Positions 1-5,566 of a stretch of DNA of 6,042 nucleotides are shown here, piece by piece. The translations under genes were made by a program, and so were the position numbers. Location: assembly GCA_002727755.1 (NCBI GenBank), contig PBXX01000034.1, positions 3,566 to 9,607 of the forward strand. The letters run 5' to 3'. This DNA is from Gammaproteobacteria bacterium (GTDB taxonomy: Bacteria; Pseudomonadota; Gammaproteobacteria; Pseudomonadales; Pseudohongiellaceae). The notes under the pieces are model-generated. The model searched no databases, had not been told where the DNA came from, and worked only from the letters and a program-made list of their open reading frames with translations. Position 1 is the first letter of the stretch. Each line of letters starts with the position of its first letter.

Positions 1-600
1 CTTATATTAGCGGGAGGTAAGGGCTCACGGATGGGCTTTAAAGATAAGCCCTTTCTCCGAATAGGGGGAAGAACCATAGCCCAGTGGATTTTGTCTCAAT
101 CAGAAATATACATTGACGAGTTTTTATTTAGCTTAAAGCAAAACCACATGAAGTATCACCAATTTGGGCATCCAATCGTTTGCGATATTTCAGAGCATTC
201 AACCGGACCTCTAATCGGTATCTATAGCGCTATGGAGTTTTTGTATCAGCAAAGAAGTCAGAATGAGTCCACTTATATTCTAACTTTTCCGGGAGATGTA
301 CCTTTTTTTCCTGAAGCATTGATTCCCACGTTAATGCACCAAATCGAAGAAAATGCGCTGGATGTGGTTGTTGCAAGATCTGAGCAGCACTTACAACCGC
401 TTTTTGCAGCATGGGCCCTGTCTGCAAGGGAAAAAGTGAAAAAATTTATAGACAAGGGATTTGTCGGGCCTCGGCAAATACTGTCTCACCTTAATTACAA
501 AGTGGTATTTTTTGAGACTCAGTCCGAGCTAGAATTTTTAAATATAAACACTGAACAAGATCTTAAAACTGCTCAATATTTAACCACTAATCCACTATAA
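1..600 (+). CDS. mobA: Molybdenum cofactor guanylyltransferase MobA (5' end missing)
   Basis: MobA transfers GMP from GTP to molybdopterin-bound molybdenum, giving the guanine dinucleotide form of the cofactor in the cytosol. The reading frame is open from base 1. Its first codons read LILAGGKGSRMG, the nucleotide-binding loop at the N terminus of this family, followed by a conserved Lys (DKP, visible residue 16). The ATG at 31 lies inside this loop, so it is not the start; only a few N-terminal residues are missing. Other family marks are GPLIGI near visible residue 69, the Mg-binding Asp in PGDVPFFP (Asp 99), HLQPLFAAW, and NINTEQDL near the C terminus. The 199 visible residues match the usual length of about 190-200. 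The next gene on this strand is over 300 bp away, and no clear terminator follows. A general NTP-transferase of the MobA-like group is the alternative, but the motif set favours MobA. Confidence 0.9.
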   Translation, partial: LILAGGKGSRMGFKDKPFLRIGGRTIAQWILSQSEIYIDEFLFSLKQNHMKYHQFGHPIVCDISEHSTGPLIGIYSAMEFLYQQRSQNESTYILTFPGDVPFFPEALIPTLMHQIEENALDVVVARSEQHLQPLFAAWALSAREKVKKFIDKGFVGPRQILSHLNYKVVFFETQSELEFLNINTEQDLKTAQYLTTNPL

Positions 601-766
601 AAATTAAATGCAAAATATTTTTTGACTTTAAATGACTACCTTATTTCATTGATTCTTTTAGTTAAAGTCGAAATCCTTATGTTTTCAAAAACTACACTAA
701 ATCCATGAATTTATTGTAAATTTTGTACCCTCATTATTCATACTCATATATTGAGATTTTTTATAA

Positions 767-781
767 TGGCACGCAATTTGC
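767..781 (+). promoter_or_regulatory. Sigma-54 (RpoN) -24/-12 promoter
   Basis: The sequence TGGCACGCAATTTGC matches the RpoN consensus TGGCAC-N5-TTGC at every defined base. The invariant GG (768-769) and GC (780-781) are separated by exactly ten bases, as this promoter class requires. Counting from the -12 C at 781 puts the transcription start at about 793-794. The promoter points at the small gene at 915, giving a leader of about 120 nt. Sigma-54 promoters need an AAA+ enhancer-binding activator, so transcription should be conditional. A TATAAT at 762-767 overlaps the -24 element, but no good -35 element lies at the right distance, so a sigma-70 promoter here is less likely. Confidence 0.65.
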
Positions 782-787
782 GCCCTT

Positions 788-822
788 TAATTTGACCCCC
801 AGTAGAATTATGGTAATTTGAC
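788..822 (+). repeat. 9-bp direct repeat, two copies
   Basis: TAATTTGAC occurs at 788-796 and again at 814-822, 26 bp apart start to start. The first copy spans the predicted sigma-54 transcription start and the second abuts the left arm of the inverted repeat at 823. The shorter core AATTTG occurs a third time at 775-780 inside the promoter. This may be a protein-binding pair or chance in A+T-rich DNA. Confidence 0.35.
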
Positions 823-892
823 TCACTAGCTTGAGGTAGGACATCTTCAATTCGCAAAGACCTTATTGAAAAGACTTAGCTCAAGCTAGTGA
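823..892 (+). repeat. 13-bp perfect inverted repeat; predicted leader stem-loop
   Basis: The arms TCACTAGCTTGAG (823-835) and CTCAAGCTAGTGA (880-892) are exactly complementary and enclose 44 nt. After one mismatch (836/879), pairing can continue at 837-840 with 875-878, including one G-U pair. A short outer helix, atggt (810-814) with accat (895-899), is also possible. In the transcript predicted from the sigma-54 promoter this would be a large stem-loop ending 11 nt before the AGG of the next gene's ribosome binding site. No T-run follows, so it is not a classic terminator. It has no target-site duplication or recombination core sites, so neither a miniature transposon nor an integron attC site is supported. 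It could instead be a DNA operator, an RNA control element, or the body of a small RNA. Confidence 0.55.
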
Positions 893-914
893 AGACCATT
901 TACAGGTAAAAATC

Positions 915-1109
915 ATGATAGAAAATCTGAACCCCAAAGGCATTTCAAGCGAACCTACGTATAACCATGATGAGACCCGAATTTTTACGAGACAGAACGT
1001 CTGGTATTATACCTGCCCAAACGGTGATAACGTTGGCCCATTCAGATACCGCTCCGAGGCAAAATCAAGCCTAGATAAGTTTCTTGAACAATTAAAAAGC
1101 AGGTTATAA
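915..1109 (+). CDS. Small protein resembling the DUF6316 family, function unknown
   Basis: This encodes a 64-residue, soluble-looking protein with no signal peptide or membrane segment. Residues about 21-50 read TRIFTRQNVWYYTCPNGDNV followed by GPFRYRSEAK. That pattern (aromatic-rich WYY, a turn, GPF, then an Arg/Ser/Glu/Ala helix start) is what I remember of the small gammaproteobacterial DUF6316 proteins, which have no known function. The C-terminal third (EAKSSLDKFLEQLKSRL) looks like an amphipathic helix. A good ribosome binding site, AGG at 904-906, lies 8 nt before the ATG. The gene sits downstream of a sigma-54 promoter and a structured leader, and is convergent with msrB, whose stop lies 15 bp away. 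A plain reading frame, a ribosome binding site and protein-like composition support a real gene. The family assignment is from memory and moderate. Confidence 0.7.
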   Translation: MIENLNPKGISSEPTYNHDETRIFTRQNVWYYTCPNGDNVGPFRYRSEAKSSLDKFLEQLKSRL

Positions 1110-1124
1110 CAAACCGAAAGTATC

Positions 1125-1559
1125 TCAATTCTCTTTAAAATCCAAAGAGACAGAATTTATACAATATCGAAGTCCTGTCGTTTCACGCGGCCCATCGTCA
1201 AATACGTGCCCTAAATGCGATTTGCACGCACTACAAATAACCTCTACCCGAATCATACCGAGAGAACGGTCTTCGACTTCCGTGATTGTCTCCGGCCTAA
1301 TTGGCTCATAAAAGCTTGGCCACCCTGAACCTGAATCATATTTTGCCTTGGATAAAAAAAGATCTTGTCCGCATGCGCCACACACGTAGATGCCAACACC
1401 TTTATGGTTTAAGTAGTTGCCAGTAAAGGCTCTCTCGGTTCCCTTTTCCCTTAAAACGGAGTACTTTGACTCACCAAGCAACTGCCTCCACTCAGAGTCG
1501 GTTCTATTAATTTCTTTAACGACTTCTATGTCGTCCACAATCACCCCCTTCAGAGACAC
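1125..1559 (-). CDS. msrB: Peptide-methionine (R)-S-oxide reductase MsrB
   Basis: MsrB reduces the R epimer of methionine sulfoxide in oxidised proteins, normally with thioredoxin as donor. The 144-residue product carries the full family signature. REKGTERAFTGNYL lies at 37-50, and two zinc-binding CxxC pairs lie at Cys60/Cys63 (VCGACG) and Cys109/Cys112 (CSACKSHLGHVF). The catalytic Cys133 is in RYCINSVSLDF. These five are the only cysteines, so the usual extra resolving cysteine found in many MsrBs is absent, as in a known subgroup. The listed start is a GTG with GAGGT 12 nt upstream. A second GTG at 1538 (codon 8) has a better-placed AAGGGGG and may be the true start, giving 137 residues. 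No Met start is available. The gene is divergent from alaA across 133 bp and appears to be a single-gene unit. Confidence 0.95.
   Translation of the reverse strand: MSLKGVIVDDIEVVKEINRTDSEWRQLLGESKYSVLREKGTERAFTGNYLNHKGVGIYVCGACGQDLFLSKAKYDSGSGWPSFYEPIRPETITEVEDRSLGMIRVEVICSACKSHLGHVFDDGPRETTGLRYCINSVSLDFKEN
1544..1550 (-). promoter_or_regulatory. Shine-Dalgarno sequence favouring the inner msrB start
   Basis: On the minus strand AAGGGGG ends 5 nt before the GTG at 1538 (codon 8 of the longest frame). The outer GTG at 1559 has only GAGGT (1576-1572) at a long 12-nt spacing. By spacing and strength the inner start is slightly favoured. Both leave the conserved domain intact. Confidence 0.4.
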
Positions 1560-1569
1560 TCTTTTGTGC

Positions 1570-1605
1570 TTACCTCAGCAATACTGTACTATAATTTTGA
1601 GGTAA
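1570..1605. promoter_or_regulatory. 8-bp inverted repeat in the msrB-alaA divergent region, possible operator
   Basis: TTACCTCA (1570-1577) and TGAGGTAA (1598-1605) are exact reverse complements with centres 28 bp apart, nearly three helical turns, so both halves face the same side of the DNA. The repeat brackets a TATAAT on the plus strand (1590-1595), and its right arm touches a TATAAT on the minus strand (1610-1605). A protein bound here could affect both divergent genes. The left arm also supplies the GAGGT upstream of msrB, so part of the symmetry could be coincidental. Confidence 0.35.
1590..1595 (+). promoter_or_regulatory. Possible sigma-70 -10 element for alaA
   Basis: TATAAT matches the -10 consensus exactly and would give a leader of about 90 nt to alaA at 1693. 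No good -35 lies at 17 bp: TTGTGC at 1564-1569 is 20 bp away, and the 17-bp position holds only TGCTTA. The call is weak in such A+T-rich DNA. Confidence 0.3.
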
Positions 1606-1631
1606 TTATAATATTGTCAGTATCATAACAA
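1605..1631 (-). promoter_or_regulatory. Possible sigma-70 promoter for msrB
   Basis: Read on the minus strand, TTGTTA (1631-1626) is followed after 15 bp by TATAAT (1610-1605). The -10 is perfect, but the -35 is partial and the spacer is short. Transcription would start near 1598, about 40-60 nt before either msrB start candidate. Confidence 0.3.
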
Positions 1632-1692
1632 TTAAGAAATATTCACTTCCGATATTTTCCCACAAAGTCTCAGAACTACGAGATAGTTATCT

Positions 1693-2913
1693 ATGTTAAA
1701 GCAAATAACACAATCAAAGAAGCTGAATGATGTTTGTTATGATATTCGCGGGCCTGTCCTAGAAAAAGCTAATGCGTTGCAAAATGAAGGTCATAAAATA
1801 TTAAAGCTCAATATCGGTAACCCGGCACCTTTTGGGTTCGAGGCCTCAGACGAAATCATTTCTAATGTTCGAAATCACCTTGCTGAAGCGCAAGGCTATA
1901 TTGACTCTCAAGGATTACTTGAAGCACGGCAGGCAATAATGGAAGAATGCTTAGCGCAAGGAATAAGCGATGTTAATGTTGATGATATTTTTGTTGGAAA
2001 TGGTGTCAGTGAACTAATTTCCATGTCTATGCAAGCCCTCTTAAATGATGGGGATGAAGTTCTGATTCCTTCGCCCGATTATCCCCTGTGGACAGCATCG
2101 GTAACTCTGAGCGGCGGAAAGCCAGTACATTATCTCTGCGATGAGCACGCTGATTGGTATCCTTCGATTTCCGATATCAAAGCAAAACTTAACGATAGGA
2201 CGCGAGCAATAATAATCATCAATCCGAATAATCCAACCGGCGCAGTTTACGACAAACAAATACTGATTGAGTTAATAGAAGTAGCAAGAGCAAACAACTT
2301 AATAATTTTTTCTGATGAGATCTACGGAAAGATTACCTTTGATAACACGCCTTTCATTCCAGTTGCAGCTCTAAGCGAAGATGTCTTTACTGTAAGTTTT
2401 AGTGGATTAAGTAAAACTTATAAATTAGCGGGTTTTAGATGCGGCTGGATGGTGATGTCAGGACCTAAACATTTAGCTTTAAACTACATCGAGGGGTTAA
2501 ATATTTTATCTAACATGCGTTTATGCTCAAACGTTCTTGCTCAATTTGCTGTAGAACCCGCCTTGAGAAATGATTCATTGAGCCAGCAACTGACGCTGCC
2601 GAATGGTAGGCTAGAAAGCCAACGAAATATTACCTGGAATGCACTGAATAATATTCCAGGCATCAGCTGCGTCAAGCCGGGGGGAGCATTTTACCTCTTC
2701 CCTAGATTAGACCCTAAGTTCTACAACATCGATAATGATGAAGATTTAATTCTCGATGTACTTTCTTCTGAAAAAATTCTGCTAGTTCAGGGAAGTGCCT
2801 TCAACATACCGGACAATCACCACTTCCGAATCGTATTTTTACCATCCGCCGATCAATTATCTGATGCTTTAGTGAGAATTGGTGGGGTGCTTGAAAAATA
2901 TCATTCTCTCTAG
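1693..2913 (+). CDS. alaA: Alanine-synthesising transaminase AlaA
   Basis: AlaA is a cytosolic PLP-dependent class I aminotransferase that makes alanine from pyruvate with glutamate as amino donor. The 406-residue protein aligns from memory along nearly all of E. coli AlaA (YfbQ, 405 residues), including VCYDIRGPVL (14-23), LKLNIGNPAPFGF (37-49), VGNGVSELI and PDYPLWTA. PLP contacts are visible: NPNNPTG (177-183) with Asn180, Asp208 and Tyr211 in SDEIY, and the Schiff-base Lys241 in SGLSKTYKLAGFR. Arg379 (HFRIVFLP) is the expected substrate carboxylate-binding Arg. The start is an ATG with only a weak GAG (1680-1682) upstream, but the N terminus matches the family, so it is kept. It is divergent from msrB, and its TAG stop overlaps the pdxB stop in CTAG, leaving no room for a separate terminator. 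Confidence 0.95.
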   Translation: MLKQITQSKKLNDVCYDIRGPVLEKANALQNEGHKILKLNIGNPAPFGFEASDEIISNVRNHLAEAQGYIDSQGLLEARQAIMEECLAQGISDVNVDDIFVGNGVSELISMSMQALLNDGDEVLIPSPDYPLWTASVTLSGGKPVHYLCDEHADWYPSISDIKAKLNDRTRAIIIINPNNPTGAVYDKQILIELIEVARANNLIIFSDEIYGKITFDNTPFIPVAALSEDVFTVSFSGLSKTYKLAGFRCGWMVMSGPKHLALNYIEGLNILSNMRLCSNVLAQFAVEPALRNDSLSQQLTLPNGRLESQRNITWNALNNIPGISCVKPGGAFYLFPRLDPKFYNIDNDEDLILDVLSSEKILLVQGSAFNIPDNHHFRIVFLPSADQLSDALVRIGGVLEKYHSL

Positions 2914-4043
2914 CTTTTAAAACCTGCGGCAAACAAAAATTCAGTCTCCTTCTGACCTAGCTTTTTGGGTGCAACATATTCACAAAATTCATACCGGCCG
3001 CTAAGTTTTAGTCTCAACGTATCAAAAATAGAAGCTCTATCCTTTTTCTCAGAGTTTCTGAGCAAGCTTTTGAATTCCGAACTAAAATCCATTATGGGTA
3101 AAACCTGATTAATCGCATCCGAGAATTTAATAGAATCTCTCCTTACAGGTATGTTTTCTAACTTCAAATGTGGGCTTGCCACCTCACTGAAATCAAAATT
3201 AAAACAACGGCAAAATTCTTTAAAGATTTTAATGGAAGCGGTCTTTTTTGCTTTTCCACTGTAGCCCGCAATATGGGGTGTTGCAATAAAAGATTTTTCT
3301 ACCAACTGTTGATTGCAAAAGGGCTCCCCACTCCAAACATCGATAACTGATATCAATTGAGAATTTTGATTCAAGGAATCCAACAAGCTTTCCTCATCAA
3401 CAACTCCGCCCCTCGAGGTATTAATCAGAACAGTCTTATCAGATAGTGAGTTCAAAAAGGTTTTATCAATTAGATTTTTTGTCGGATATTTTCCAGATGT
3501 CGTAAGCGGCACATGAACAGATATAACATCGCAACTACTTAGATGTTGCAATGGTTCATACGATACAGATTCGAAAAATTCAGTATCTTTATCTTTTTGA
3601 GGTGGATCACAAATTAGCGTTTCCCAGTTAAGCGCCTTAATTTTTCCTGAAAGCTTACTTCCTATAGAACCGTTTCCGATGATTCCAAACTTCAATATAT
3701 GTCCAGCGCTTATTTTATCTCCAAATATAGTCGCTACAGCGGACAAACAATAATCGCTCACAGCATTTGCATTGCAGCCCTTTGCGTCTGCAAAATAGAT
3801 ACCCCTCTTCGTCAATTCATCAACAGATATATGATCAATTCCGCTTGTCGCTGTACCAACAAATTTCAAAGAAGTATTAGTCAGCAAATTTTTTGAAACT
3901 TCAGTCGTAGATCGCACAACAAGAGCATCAACACCTACTAGATTCTCATTCTTGATATCTCTTCCTGAAATTAAACTCAAATCTCCAAAGGGCGAAAATA
4001 GCTCCTTTACCAAGGGCAAATTTTTATCAGCAAGTATTTTCAT
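2910..4043 (-). CDS. pdxB: Erythronate-4-phosphate dehydrogenase PdxB
   Basis: PdxB oxidises 4-phosphoerythronate, the second step of the DXP-dependent route to pyridoxal 5'-phosphate in gammaproteobacteria. The 377-residue protein has the usual length. The N-terminal substrate domain opens with MKILADKNLP, then VRSTTEV and VGTATSGIDH (62-71). The nucleotide-binding fold has GIIGNGSIGS (120-129) with Asp146 at the end of the second strand, as expected for NAD. The catalytic triad of 2-hydroxyacid dehydrogenases is complete: Arg211 (NTSRGGVVDE), Glu240 (SGEP) and His257 (TPHIAGY). Residues from about 290 form the PdxB-type C-terminal dimerisation region, which separates it from SerA and other relatives. 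The ATG lies 9 nt after the stop of the exonuclease gene. AGGA overlapping that gene's end is about 13 nt upstream of the ATG, so translational coupling is likely. It is the last gene of the minus-strand group. Confidence 0.95.
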   Translation of the reverse strand: MKILADKNLPLVKELFSPFGDLSLISGRDIKNENLVGVDALVVRSTTEVSKNLLTNTSLKFVGTATSGIDHISVDELTKRGIYFADAKGCNANAVSDYCLSAVATIFGDKISAGHILKFGIIGNGSIGSKLSGKIKALNWETLICDPPQKDKDTEFFESVSYEPLQHLSSCDVISVHVPLTTSGKYPTKNLIDKTFLNSLSDKTVLINTSRGGVVDEESLLDSLNQNSQLISVIDVWSGEPFCNQQLVEKSFIATPHIAGYSGKAKKTASIKIFKEFCRCFNFDFSEVASPHLKLENIPVRRDSIKFSDAINQVLPIMDFSSEFKSLLRNSEKKDRASIFDTLRLKLSGRYEFCEYVAPKKLGQKETEFLFAAGFKS

Positions 4044-4052
4044 GTTTAATTA

Positions 4053-5018
4053 TTAATCCTGAGTATTCTGCCGATTTAAATCCGTAATCATACTTTGCAA
4101 TCTTTTTTGATCAGATTCTCGAAATTTGTATTTATTAAGAAATAAAGAAAAAGCCGATCTGTCAATCCCTCTTAGACTTAACTTATTAAGAGAAATCGAA
4201 GTAAAGCTTTCATTTTCATCATCAACATTGCATGCGATAGTAGCAAGGCTTTTACTAAGAAAAGCAGCCTCCTTGTTTTCACGTAAAGTATTCATCAAAT
4301 TTAAAGAACCGCGTATCTTTAGTTTGGACACCTCATCTATATTCCTATATATCTCTTCAAGACTATCGAATTCCTGTAGCAAAATTTTAGCTTTGACAGG
4401 ACCAACTCCTGGAACACCGCTAATACAGTCTACTGCATCCCCAACCAACCCTAGGTAATCGGAAAATTGATTAGGGGATATTCCAAATTCATTAAGGATG
4501 TCGTCCGAGTAACGGCGTTTGTTCGCGCTAAAATCCCAAAGGCAATCCTGTTCTGTAGTCAGTAATTGAGCAAGGTCTTTATCTTTAGTCAGAATTTGAA
4601 TTGAAGTGTTAGGCGTGCTTAATCTGATCTTAGTGGCTAGCGTACCTATAATATCATCGGCTTCATAGACCTTACTCGAAAACGTCGACACACCCAGTAG
4701 TGAAGAAACTTCAAGACAGCCTGCAAGCTGCATTCCAAGATTCTCATCTGGTAACTCTCGATTAGACTTATAATCTGAGCTAATTTTATGACGAAAACCA
4801 GTAAACAAACTTTCATCATGAGCAGCTGCAATGAACCTTGGTTGGATACGCCTAATTAACTGAATTAGAAATTGTGTGAATCCAAATAATGCACTCAAAT
4901 CTTCGCCCTTTTCGTTCGAGCAAACGATATAAGGCGAGAAGTGAGCTTGAAATATGTATATCGACGCATCGATGAAAAAAACTAACAGTTCTGAGTCAAC
5001 CTCATCTCTGTTTTTCAT
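4053..5018 (-). CDS. Stand-alone 5'-3' exonuclease / flap endonuclease (Pol I N-domain and Xni family)
   Basis: This protein should cut 5' flaps or degrade DNA 5'-3' using two metal ions. It corresponds to the N-terminal nuclease domain of DNA polymerase I without a polymerase. All nine acidic residues of the family can be placed: Asp17 (FFIDAS), Asp68 (AAHDES), Glu119/Asp121/Asp122 (YEADDIIG), Asp146/Asp148 (TKDKDL), and Asp194/Asp197 (GDAVD). The DNA-contact motif [18 protein letters not shown] is at 72-89 and the helix-hairpin-helix [10 protein letters not shown] at 201-210. At 321 residues it is clearly longer than E. coli Xni (about 250) and keeps C-terminal sequence past residue 265 that I do not recognise. 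An odd point is Cys198 where GDxxDN usually has Asn. The start overlaps the end of tusA by 17 nt, which suggests translational coupling, and no strong ribosome binding site is seen. I leave the symbol blank because xni orthology is uncertain. Confidence 0.88.
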   Translation of the reverse strand: MKNRDEVDSELLVFFIDASIYIFQAHFSPYIVCSNEKGEDLSALFGFTQFLIQLIRRIQPRFIAAAHDESLFTGFRHKISSDYKSNRELPDENLGMQLAGCLEVSSLLGVSTFSSKVYEADDIIGTLATKIRLSTPNTSIQILTKDKDLAQLLTTEQDCLWDFSANKRRYSDDILNEFGISPNQFSDYLGLVGDAVDCISGVPGVGPVKAKILLQEFDSLEEIYRNIDEVSKLKIRGSLNLMNTLRENKEAAFLSKSLATIACNVDDENESFTSISLNKLSLRGIDRSAFSLFLNKYKFRESDQKRLQSMITDLNRQNTQD

Positions 5019-5274
5019 TAGAATCTTTCTTTTGAATCAAATAGACATACTCACCCGAATCCTCTACCGCGGAAACTAGCTCATGTCCTAAAAACAGACA
5101 AAATTTTGGCACGTCACGCTGCGTTGATGGATCTGTTGCGATAAGTCGCAAAAGAGAACCTGCAGCTATATCTCTAATCTTATTATGGAGCAACATTACA
5201 GGTTCTGGGCAGTACAATCCCCTGGCATCCAAGTCAATTTGATCCTCATCTGAATCCTTTTTGTTTGATGTCAT
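5002..5274 (-). CDS. tusA: Sulfur carrier protein TusA
   Basis: TusA accepts persulfide sulfur from cysteine desulfurase IscS and passes it on, classically through TusBCD-TusE to MnmA for 2-thiolation of tRNA wobble uridine. It also influences sulfur supply for molybdenum cofactor. The 90-residue protein has the family signature [15 protein letters not shown] (15-29) with the persulfide-carrying Cys22 in CPxP, then [14 protein letters not shown] (47-59) and GHELV. It has about nine more residues at the ends than E. coli TusA, and both tails are charged and polar (N-terminal [10 protein letters not shown]). The ATG has AGGA 14 nt upstream, a loose spacing, but no better in-frame start exists. 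It lies 26 nt after yheU and overlaps the exonuclease gene by 17 nt. Other SirA-like proteins (YedF, YeeD) are possible, but the [12 protein letters not shown] segment fits TusA best. Confidence 0.9.
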   Translation of the reverse strand: MTSNKKDSDEDQIDLDARGLYCPEPVMLLHNKIRDIAAGSLLRLIATDPSTQRDVPKFCLFLGHELVSAVEDSGEYVYLIQKKDSNEKQR

Positions 5275-5300
5275 AAATTGAAACCATTTCCTGTCAGGAG

Positions 5301-5507
5301 CTAATCTACTTTAACCAAATTACAAGATGAAGTTTCCGAATCAAACATCAGTTTGATCTCTCCATTTAACAACTGAGATTTAACTTTTTCTACCTTTTCG
5401 TCAAGGGTATATTCTCTATGCCCGTAATCGGTACCCTCCCTTGATATAAATTCTTCAATAATTGCTAATAAAGTTTGTTCGGGCACTTGGTTATGCGGAA
5501 TTTCCAT
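5301..5507 (-). CDS. yheU: YheU family (UPF0270) small protein
   Basis: This is a 68-residue cytosolic protein of the UPF0270/YheU family, whose role is unknown. The N terminus [20 protein letters not shown] matches the family pattern (M-I-P, then a helix with TL..LIE.F). The hallmark REGTDYG is at 23-29, followed by E.TL..KV..VK.QL..GE (34-50). The C-terminal tail past residue 55 is variable. An ATG start with GGGAT six bases upstream is acceptable. It lies between ttcA (52-nt gap) and tusA (26-nt gap). That places a protein of unknown function inside a tRNA-thiolation gene group, but position alone does not give it a role. Confidence 0.9.
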   Translation of the reverse strand: MEIPHNQVPEQTLLAIIEEFISREGTDYGHREYTLDEKVEKVKSQLLNGEIKLMFDSETSSCNLVKVD

Positions 5508-5545
5508 CTAAATCCCATATATTTTTTAGGCAAATCACATTAATA

Positions 5546-5566
5546 GTCTTAAGATAAGCTTAAGAC
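5546..5566 (-). repeat. Perfect 8-bp hairpin across the ttcA stop codon
   Basis: GTCTTAAG (5546-5553) and CTTAAGAC (5559-5566) are exact reverse complements with a 5-nt loop. The TAA stop of ttcA (5562-5560) lies within and beside one arm. In the minus-strand transcript the stem is followed by UAUUAAUG, not a U-run, so it is unlikely to be an intrinsic terminator. It could slow RNA decay, reduce read-through from ttcA to yheU, or be chance. Confidence 0.4.

Larger units (their letters stand above)
601..914. other. Non-coding, A+T-rich intergenic region with regulatory signals
   Basis: No convincing gene lies in this 314-bp stretch between mobA and the small gene at 915. Its first half is very A+T-rich. 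It holds an imperfect inverted repeat (621-631 with 662-672, core gactttaa/ttaaagtc, 30-nt loop, one G-T pair), which has no T-run after it and so is a poor terminator. It also holds a near-palindrome at 699-712 (aaatccatgaattt, 12 of 14 bases symmetric) and a short palindrome at 743-755 (ctcatatattgag). These sit where an activator could bind upstream of the sigma-54 promoter at 767-781, but no activator can be named. The second half is the probable transcribed leader, with a direct repeat and a long inverted repeat, listed separately. Confidence 0.6.

Noticed and set aside
31..600. ATG at 31 as the start of mobA
   Set aside because: It lies inside the conserved LAGGKGSRMG loop, and the frame is open upstream to base 1, so the gene is truncated by the window edge.
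621..672. Inverted repeat after mobA as its intrinsic terminator
   Set aside because: The stem is A+T-rich with a 30-nt loop and no T-run after the right arm, so it does not fit an intrinsic terminator.
823..892. Inverted repeat as a miniature transposon or integron attC site
   Set aside because: There are no flanking target duplications beyond a 3-bp coincidence, no RYYYAAC/GTTRRRY core sites, and no transposase or integrase nearby.
1130..1150. Hairpin tctcttt/aaagaga as a terminator for the small gene
   Set aside because: The stem is only 7 bp with no T-run on either strand, and it lies within the final codons of msrB; likely chance.
1681..1692. Small palindrome agata-gt-tatct directly before the alaA ATG
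   Set aside because: Five-base arms in A+T-rich DNA are expected by chance. It could weaken ribosome access but nothing further supports that.
4126..4458. 110-codon plus-strand frame inside the exonuclease gene, and other antisense frames in msrB, alaA and pdxB
   Set aside because: They lie opposite genes with strong family signatures, show no recognisable motifs, and have low-complexity Leu/Ser-rich composition typical of antisense shadows.
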